Source of the DNA: Lachnospiraceae bacterium
GTDB taxonomy: Bacteria > Bacillota > Clostridia > Lachnospirales > Lachnospiraceae
Direction of reading: 5' to 3'
NCBI GenBank assembly: GCA_009774615.1
Contig: VSOC01000023.1
Coordinates: forward strand, 30,100 to 41,324
DNA length: 11,225 bases
Numbering within the stretch: the first letter of the stretch is position 1; each line of letters begins with the position of its first letter. Both the position numbers and the translations under genes were made by a program. This document shows positions 6,609-11,225 of this stretch, piece after piece. The notes under the pieces were generated by a model that was given only the letters and a program-made list of their open reading frames with translations, made no database searches and was not told the origin of the DNA.

Positions 6609-7454
6609 TTATGTAATAACAATATCCCGAACACCGGAAACTTCAGCAATCATTCTTAATTCATTCATCATCTCGTCGGAAGGTTCCGGTGTTGCCGAAA
6701 AATCTTTCCTGACGCCGTAATGCCTGAACTTAATTAATTTATACCTGACTTCCGGATAATCCGCAATCAGACGACTGCCCACTTCCACCGTTTTCCGGTT
6801 ATCCACTATACCGGGAACAACCACAGTGCGGATTTCATAAAGTTTTCCGGCCCTGGCAAGATGCCGGATGTTTTCTATCGGGAATTTTGCAGATCGTCCA
6901 GTTAGTTTCTGATGATCTTCATCGGTTCCGGCCTTTAAATCAACCATAGTTTTATCCGTAACCGCCAGCAAATCCGGTCTTTCCCACAAAGGAACCTGAC
7001 CATTCGTATCCATATAGGTTGTTTTGTTGACCGCCTTAATCATAGAATAAAATTTGGTTAAAAAATCCGGATATAAGCTGCATTCCCCGCCCGAAGTTGT
7101 AATTCCGTCGATAAACGGCAGATAATCCTTTACCTGTTCAAAAAGCTTTTCCGGTGTCAGCCAGCAAATTTTCGGGGAAGCCCCTTTTGTGCATGTCGCC
7201 AGGCAGGTATCACAGCTGCAGCATTTCTCCTTGTCATAAACCACTTTTCCATCCACCAGTGAAAGTGCCTGCGCAGGACAGACCTTCACGCAATCCCCGC
7301 AGTTTTCACACATATGAATCGTTTCCGGGTTATGGCAGTACAGACAATCTTGGTTGCATCCCTGCAAAAATATGGCTGTTCGGTTTCCAAAACCATCCAC
7401 ACAGCTAAAGGGAATAATTTTATTTACCGGCGCAAAAATGTGCGTTTCTTTCAT
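6609..7454 (-). CDS. yjjW: YjjW-type glycyl-radical enzyme activating radical SAM protein
   Basis: This 281-residue radical SAM protein most resembles YjjW, the presumed activase of the YjjI glycyl-radical enzyme. The SAM-binding iron-sulfur motif CNQDCLYC places cysteines at 33, 37 and 40. Two ferredoxin-like 4Fe-4S motifs follow: C49, C52, C55, C59 (CENCGDCVKVC) and C78, C81, C84, C88. ITTSGGE (118-124) is the SAM amino-group contact. Activases of this class abstract hydrogen from a glycine of the partner to make its radical. The usual DGPG near the N-terminus reads DGFG here (F22), an oddity in a strongly conserved motif. No glycyl-radical enzyme gene is in the window, whereas yjjI and yjjW are normally adjacent. 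The ATG at 7454 is the only reasonable start, because an in-frame TAG lies shortly upstream; the nearest AGAGAGG is rather far (16 bases). The partner is unknown, and a link with the thiamine genes is positional only. Confidence 0.85.
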   Translation of the reverse strand: MKETHIFAPVNKIIPFSCVDGFGNRTAIFLQGCNQDCLYCHNPETIHMCENCGDCVKVCPAQALSLVDGKVVYDKEKCCSCDTCLATCTKGASPKICWLTPEKLFEQVKDYLPFIDGITTSGGECSLYPDFLTKFYSMIKAVNKTTYMDTNGQVPLWERPDLLAVTDKTMVDLKAGTDEDHQKLTGRSAKFPIENIRHLARAGKLYEIRTVVVPGIVDNRKTVEVGSRLIADYPEVRYKLIKFRHYGVRKDFSATPEPSDEMMNELRMIAEVSGVRDIVIT

Positions 7455-7480
7455 CGTTTTTTGTTCAGATCCTCTCTAAG

Positions 7481-7510
7481 CTTAATCTAACTTTATTTAA
7501 CCTTATTCTA
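7481..7510 (-). repeat. Degenerate 10-bp tandem repeat in yjjW leader
   Basis: On the plus strand CTTAATCTAA, CTTTATTTAA and CCTTATTCTA follow each other without gaps. The match is imperfect in so A+T-rich a stretch, so chance is possible. The sequence just before (CTAAGCTTAATCT at 7476-7488) resembles CTAAGCATAATCT in the array before cobQ-cbiC. The 69-base gap between the 94-residue gene and yjjW otherwise shows only a weak ribosome binding site. Confidence 0.4.
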
Positions 7511-7523
7511 CACTGTAGTATTC

Positions 7524-7808
7524 TTAAACGTCCTGAATATCGGCTTCTCTTAAATCATCCCAATTTCCATTAATGATCTGCAGTACTGCGCGATAGCTAA
7601 TCTTCTTGGGGATGATTTTTCTGTGAAAGTCACTTGTTTTTGAGTACGGAGTCACAACAACCGTCTGCGTTTTGGCCTCAAATTTAATCCTGTGCATATC
7701 TCTGGATGTAAGTTCACCGTCATTTCCGGAAGCAATTAAATCTTCAATCTGTTTTTTAAATGGGGGATGATTCTGTGCATAAATCATCCAGTCATAAGTC
7801 ATAATCAT
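7524..7808 (-). CDS. Hypothetical protein, 94 residues
   Basis: I do not recognise this protein. It begins MIMTYDWMIYAQNHPPFKKQ, has no signal peptide or membrane segment, and is mixed in charge with a basic middle (SRDMHRIKFEAKTQTVVV, then FHRKIIPKKISYRAVLQ) and an acidic end (NWDDLREADIQDV). The pattern suggests a small alpha/beta protein. It looks like a real gene: AGGTGA lies 6 bases before the ATG at 7808, there is no competing frame, and it fits between hsdR and yjjW on the same strand, 69 bases before the latter. A second ATG two codons in (7802) is a possible start. It could be the first gene of the yjjW-thi transcript, or a restriction-modification accessory gene following hsdR. The sequence alone does not decide this. 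Confidence 0.6.
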   Translation of the reverse strand: MIMTYDWMIYAQNHPPFKKQIEDLIASGNDGELTSRDMHRIKFEAKTQTVVVTPYSKTSDFHRKIIPKKISYRAVLQIINGNWDDLREADIQDV

Positions 7809-7820
7809 CGATGGTCACCT

Positions 7821-7856
7821 AATCTTTTATTTAATCCTTTACCCAATCCTTTTCAT
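7821..7856 (-). repeat. 12-bp tandem repeat in leader of the 94-residue gene
   Basis: Three adjacent 12-bp units on the plus strand start AATCTTTTATTT, AATCCTTTACCC and AATCCTTTTCAT. Read on the transcribed strand each ends in AAAGGATT or AAAAGATT, so two extra ribosome-binding-like AAAGGA sequences lie upstream of the true site. Confidence 0.55.
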
Positions 7857-7863
7857 AAAATCC

Positions 7864-8007
7864 GATGCAATTCTATGGTTGTAAGCAAGTGTTTGGAATC
7901 TTTGAACATAAGATAACATAAAATTCGGTAAATTGAAATACCTAAATTGAATTTGAGGCAGCACATAATAATGATTTGTATCGTTTTAGGTGCAACCATA
8001 CTGCATC
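7864..8007. repeat. Imperfect inverted repeat spanning the hsdR / 94-residue gene gap
   Basis: The left arm on the plus strand is GATGCA, ATTC, TATGGTTG (7864-7881). The right arm is CAACCATA, C, TGCATC (7993-8007), complementary except for the short unpaired middle (4 versus 1 bases). The 3 bases TCC flank both ends (7861-7863 and 8008-8010). The interior is A+T-rich and I see no coding sequence in it. The arms could pair in the transcript beyond hsdR, or be the ends of a small non-autonomous element. Confidence 0.45.
7870..7898 (-). promoter_or_regulatory. Weak candidate sigma-A promoter for the 94-residue gene
   Basis: On the minus strand TAGAAT (7875-7870) is one base from the -10 consensus. 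It lies 17 bases after TTCCAA (7898-7893), which matches the -35 consensus at only three positions. It would start transcription near 7863, leaving a leader of about 55 bases that contains the 12-bp repeats. No better promoter was seen in the 203-base gap. Confidence 0.25.
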
Positions 8008-8011
8008 TCCA

Positions 8012-11000
8012 TTACTTCTTTTCTCCATAAGGAACTTCAGCCTCTGCTACCATGCTCAGTTCTGTTTCAGACACATATTTATAGAGTTTTTCTTCCTTTC
8101 GAGGTTCTACATTATCTGTCCAAAGTTCGCACTGACGGATTACCGTGTTGATGGCAAAATCATAGTCCTCTGGTGGATACTTATATTTCTTAAGAAGCCG
8201 TTTAACCATTTTACGCATCTGCGCTCTGGCCATTTCTTTTTTCTGCCAATCAATGGTGCGATTCTTGCGGAGCATTTCTGTAAGTTCTCTTGTCAGAGCA
8301 ATTAATTCATCATTCTTATAAAAATCCTTGATATGCTCCGGTTTGGTCAGGGCATCATAAAAAGCTAATTCTTCCTGTGATAATCCAAGCTTTTCACCGT
8401 TCTTATAAAGCTCAGCAATTTCCTGGGCTGTTTTCAGCAGTTCCTTAATCACCTCTTCATTAGTGATCAGTCCGTTATAATAGGAATTCATCAACTGTGC
8501 TATCTTCTCAGAAAATTTCTGTGACTGCACCACATTTGTTCTCTTGTAGAGCGCCACTTGCTCAGCCATGAGTTTTTTCAAAATCTCGACAGCTATATTC
8601 TTTTCCTTCATTTTGGAGATTTCATCCAGGACTGTCGGATCAAACAAGCTGAAGTTTTCACCGCCACTCTTGCTGCTATCAAAAAGGCTGATTACACCTT
8701 CACTCTGTACGGCTGCTTTCAGTAATTCGTTAATCTGATCATTAATCTCTGTAAGAGATAGGCTCTTTCCGCCAGTACCACCATAAGTGATCTTGATAAC
8801 CGTAGAACGCAAAGCCTCCATGTAAGCTGCTTCATGACGCTCCTGCTCCGTTGTCATACTGGAGCAAAGCGAATGTGACTGCTTCAGCAGCATGGCTTCT
8901 TTCAAAAACAAATCTTTTCTTTCAGGCACTCCCGCATCCAAAATAAAGTTCGTGCCGCCTGTGATGAGTTTTGCCATCGTAAGAGGGGATCCACCCACAA
9001 ATCCGCTAAAATCAAATCCATACAGTAAATCTTTGCAGACCTGCAGTTTTTCCTGGAACTTCGGATATGCCATCTCGGCAATATTCATATCGCCATATTT
9101 TGACTGATCGCGCTTAGTATATTCTTTCATTGCTGCCTTTAAGGCTGATGCAATTCCAACATAGTCTACGATCAATCCACCTTCTTTATCTTTGAATACA
9201 CGGTTTACACGAGCGATAGCCTGCATCAGGTTATAACCATGCATTGGCTTGTACACATACATAGTAGCCAAAGAAGGTACGTCAAATCCTGTAAGCCACA
9301 TATCTACAACAATTGCTATCTTCATCGGATCGTTATTGTCTTTAAATTTTCTTGCAAGTTCTTCTTTATGTGACTTAGTTCCGATGATTTCTTTCCAGTC
9401 TTCCGGGTCGTTATTGCCGCCGGTCATAACTACACCGACTTTATTTGACCATGCAGGTCTTATTGCTAAAATGCGACGATAGATTTTCATTGCAATCGGA
9501 CGGGAGTAAGCCACAATCATGGCCTTGCCTGTCAGAAGATTTGCTCTGTATTTTTCGTAATGTTCAACGATATCATCACAAAGAGAGTCAATCGTAGAAT
9601 CCGCTCCCAGTACACTCTCCATCTGTCCAAGCATCTTTTTGCTCTTCTCAATAGTCTGTGTATCGGACTGCTGTTCTAAGATATCGTAAGTAGAATCGAT
9701 TAATGCCAGTGTATTCTCATCAAGTTTCAGATGAACAACTCGGCTTTCGTAATAAACCGGTCTTGTTGCCCCATCTTCCACGGCCTGTGTCATATCATAA
9801 ACATCAATATAATCACCAAAAACTTCTCTGGTATTTCTGTCCCTGGCTGATATTGGTGTACCAGTAAATCCGATAAATGTAGCATTTGGTAATGCGTCAT
9901 GGATAATGCGGGCATTACCAATTATGGTATGCGCTTCCTTTTCACCGTTTTCATTCTCTGCCATGACGATTTTCTCATCAAAGCCATACTGACCACGATG
10001 CGCTTCGTCTGCCATAACAACAATGTTTCTGCGTTCCGTAAGAGCCTTCTCTCCACGCTCAAACTTAAACATTGTGGTAAAGATAATTCCATTAGCACTT
10101 CTGCCATCAAGAAGTGACTTTAAATGTTCCTTGCTTTCCGCCTGCACCGGTGTCTGACGTAAGAAATCCGCACACTGCGAGAACTGAGCATAAAGCTGAT
10201 CATCCAAATCAATACGGTCAGTCATGACTATTATCGTCGGGCTGTTTAACGCCTCCTGCAATAAATGTGCATAGAACACCATCGATAATGACTTACCGGA
10301 ACCTTGCGTATGCCAGAACACACCACCCTTACCGTCGGTTTTCGTTGCTGCTTTTGCTTTCTCGATAGCTTTGCGTACTGCAAAATACTGATGATACGCC
10401 GCCAACACTTTGAAGCGGCTGTTACTTGTACCGGAAAAGAGTATAAAATTCTTCAGGATATTCAGCAAACGGGCCTTTTGGAACATTCCCTCATAAAATG
10501 TTTTAAATGATGCGTAGCCCGTATCTTCATAATTCCCGTCCTTCGTTTTCCATTCCATGAAACGATCCAATCCTGATGTTATAGTTCCTGCCTTGTTAGA
10601 AGACAGATCACTTATTACGCAGATTGCATTGTAATAGAAAATGGATGGAATATCCTGCATATAATTGCGAATCTGAAGGTATGCATTCCCTGCTCCCACT
10701 TCATCTTTCACAGGACTCTTCAACTCCATCAAAACAAGAGGTAAACCATTAATAAACAGAATAATATCCGGTCGTCGATTATTTCCATTTTCAAGAAACG
10801 TAAACTGATTTACCACATAAAAAGAGTTGTTCTTTACATTTTGGTAATCAATCAAACGAACAATAGATGCTTGCTCCTCGCCCTTCACAAAGAACCTAAC
10901 CGTGATACCATTTTGCAGATAATCCATGAAGATGATGTTCTTCTGCAACAGACTGCCAGTGTCAAAATTCTTCAGTTTGGCCAGTGCCTCATCAATGGCT

Positions 11001-11173
11001 TCTATAGGCAGACCACGGTTAATACGTACCAGACCGTTCCGCAATTCGGCATCCAGCAGAGGACTGCTGTAATCACGATCTAAATCCGGAGCATAGAGGT
11101 GATCATAGCCCATATCTTCGAACAGTTCTATGATGGCCTGTTCATATGTATCTTCTGTAAATAAACTTGGCAT
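8012..11173 (-). CDS. hsdR: Type I restriction enzyme, endonuclease/translocase subunit
   Basis: This 1053-residue HsdR has full family length. The N-terminal nuclease domain shows the PD-(D/E)xK site as RPD (D136) and MELKSP (E150, K152), followed by a QIRNY-type Q167. The helicase motor follows: Walker A TQGSGKS (289-295), MTDRIDLDDQL (317-327), DEAH at 389-392, FTGTP (436-440), TGFDVP (628-633) and QAIARVNRVF (651-660). The last 300 residues are helical, with IDWQKKEMARAQMRKMVKRL as in the DUF3387 C-terminal domain, which serves assembly with HsdM and HsdS. HsdR translocates unmethylated DNA using ATP and cuts at a distance, but needs HsdM2HsdS for site recognition. Those genes are not downstream, so they must lie beyond 11225 or elsewhere. 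AGGAGG at 11180-11185 lies 6 bases before the ATG at 11173. No frameshift is seen. The base composition looks poorer in G+C than the cob and thi genes, fitting horizontal acquisition (an impression, not measured). Confidence 0.96.
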   Translation of the reverse strand: MPSLFTEDTYEQAIIELFEDMGYDHLYAPDLDRDYSSPLLDAELRNGLVRINRGLPIEAIDEALAKLKNFDTGSLLQKNIIFMDYLQNGITVRFFVKGEEQASIVRLIDYQNVKNNSFYVVNQFTFLENGNNRRPDIILFINGLPLVLMELKSPVKDEVGAGNAYLQIRNYMQDIPSIFYYNAICVISDLSSNKAGTITSGLDRFMEWKTKDGNYEDTGYASFKTFYEGMFQKARLLNILKNFILFSGTSNSRFKVLAAYHQYFAVRKAIEKAKAATKTDGKGGVFWHTQGSGKSLSMVFYAHLLQEALNSPTIIVMTDRIDLDDQLYAQFSQCADFLRQTPVQAESKEHLKSLLDGRSANGIIFTTMFKFERGEKALTERRNIVVMADEAHRGQYGFDEKIVMAENENGEKEAHTIIGNARIIHDALPNATFIGFTGTPISARDRNTREVFGDYIDVYDMTQAVEDGATRPVYYESRVVHLKLDENTLALIDSTYDILEQQSDTQTIEKSKKMLGQMESVLGADSTIDSLCDDIVEHYEKYRANLLTGKAMIVAYSRPIAMKIYRRILAIRPAWSNKVGVVMTGGNNDPEDWKEIIGTKSHKEELARKFKDNNDPMKIAIVVDMWLTGFDVPSLATMYVYKPMHGYNLMQAIARVNRVFKDKEGGLIVDYVGIASALKAAMKEYTKRDQSKYGDMNIAEMAYPKFQEKLQVCKDLLYGFDFSGFVGGSPLTMAKLITGGTNFILDAGVPERKDLFLKEAMLLKQSHSLCSSMTTEQERHEAAYMEALRSTVIKITYGGTGGKSLSLTEINDQINELLKAAVQSEGVISLFDSSKSGGENFSLFDPTVLDEISKMKEKNIAVEILKKLMAEQVALYKRTNVVQSQKFSEKIAQLMNSYYNGLITNEEVIKELLKTAQEIAELYKNGEKLGLSQEELAFYDALTKPEHIKDFYKNDELIALTRELTEMLRKNRTIDWQKKEMARAQMRKMVKRLLKKYKYPPEDYDFAINTVIRQCELWTDNVEPRKEEKLYKYVSETELSMVAEAEVPYGEKK

Positions 11174-11179
11174 ATTTAA

Positions 11180-11185
11180 CCTCCT
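11180..11185 (-). promoter_or_regulatory. Ribosome binding site of hsdR
   Basis: A perfect AGGAGG on the minus strand, 6 bases before the ATG, fixes the hsdR start. The remaining 40 bases to the window edge are A+T-rich with no clear promoter, so hsdR may be transcribed from upstream genes. Confidence 0.85.
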
Positions 11186-11225
11186 GTATTTTTTCGTTGT
11201 ATTTCTATGATAAACGATAATTTAC

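Noticed and set aside
8012..11173. A new defence island around hsdR
   Set aside because: Only hsdR and one small unknown gene are visible; no hsdM, hsdS, toxin-antitoxin or phage genes are in the window to support it.

Overview
The window reads as chromosomal DNA of a Firmicutes bacterium, most likely a gut clostridium of the Lachnospiraceae type. This is inferred from the AGGAGG-type ribosome binding sites, the YesN-like response regulator start, the DUF2164 gene, the YjjW-type radical SAM activase and moderate to low G+C. No RNA gene was found, so the assignment rests on protein character only. Every gene I can support is on the minus strand, so transcription runs from high to low coordinates.

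In transcription order: (1) 11173-8012, a full-length type I restriction endonuclease subunit, hsdR, whose hsdM and hsdS partners are not in the window and could only lie beyond 11225 or elsewhere. (2) 8011-7809, a 203-base A+T-rich gap holding an imperfect inverted repeat, a weak promoter candidate and a 12-bp tandem repeat. (3) 7808-7524, an unrecognised 94-residue protein. (4) 7454-6609, a YjjW-type glycyl-radical enzyme activase with no glycyl-radical enzyme beside it. (5) 6539-3935, the thiamine salvage genes thiM, thiE and thiD. (6) 3932-3669, a DUF2164 protein starting directly after thiD. (7) 3556-1301, a 751-residue fusion of adenosylcobyric acid synthase (CobQ/CbiP) with precorrin-8X methylmutase (CbiC/CobH). 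(8) 1307-198, a CobD-type L-threonine-phosphate decarboxylase, overlapping the fusion gene by 7 bases. (9) 171-1, the first 57 codons of a response regulator, cut by the window edge exactly at the likely phosphorylated aspartate.

ThiM phosphorylates hydroxyethylthiazole, ThiD phosphorylates hydroxymethylpyrimidine and its phosphate, and ThiE joins the products to thiamine phosphate. The cobalamin genes cover ring contraction by methyl migration (CbiC half), amidation to cobyric acid (CobQ half) and supply of aminopropanol phosphate (CobD). They are thus part of a larger pathway encoded elsewhere. I saw neither a TPP nor a cobalamin riboswitch in the gaps.

Two things stand out. The first is the CobQ-CbiC fusion, which joins two non-consecutive pathway steps. 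The second is a recurring pattern of short tandem duplications, with periods of 10, 12, 15, 18, 22 and 33 bp. They lie in the gene leaders and inside two coding regions from cobD to the 94-residue gene; I noticed none inside hsdR. The 22-bp array before thiD (six near-continuous units) and the 18-bp array before cobQ-cbiC (five to six units) are the clearest. I did not find a convincing new defence or other undescribed multi-gene system.
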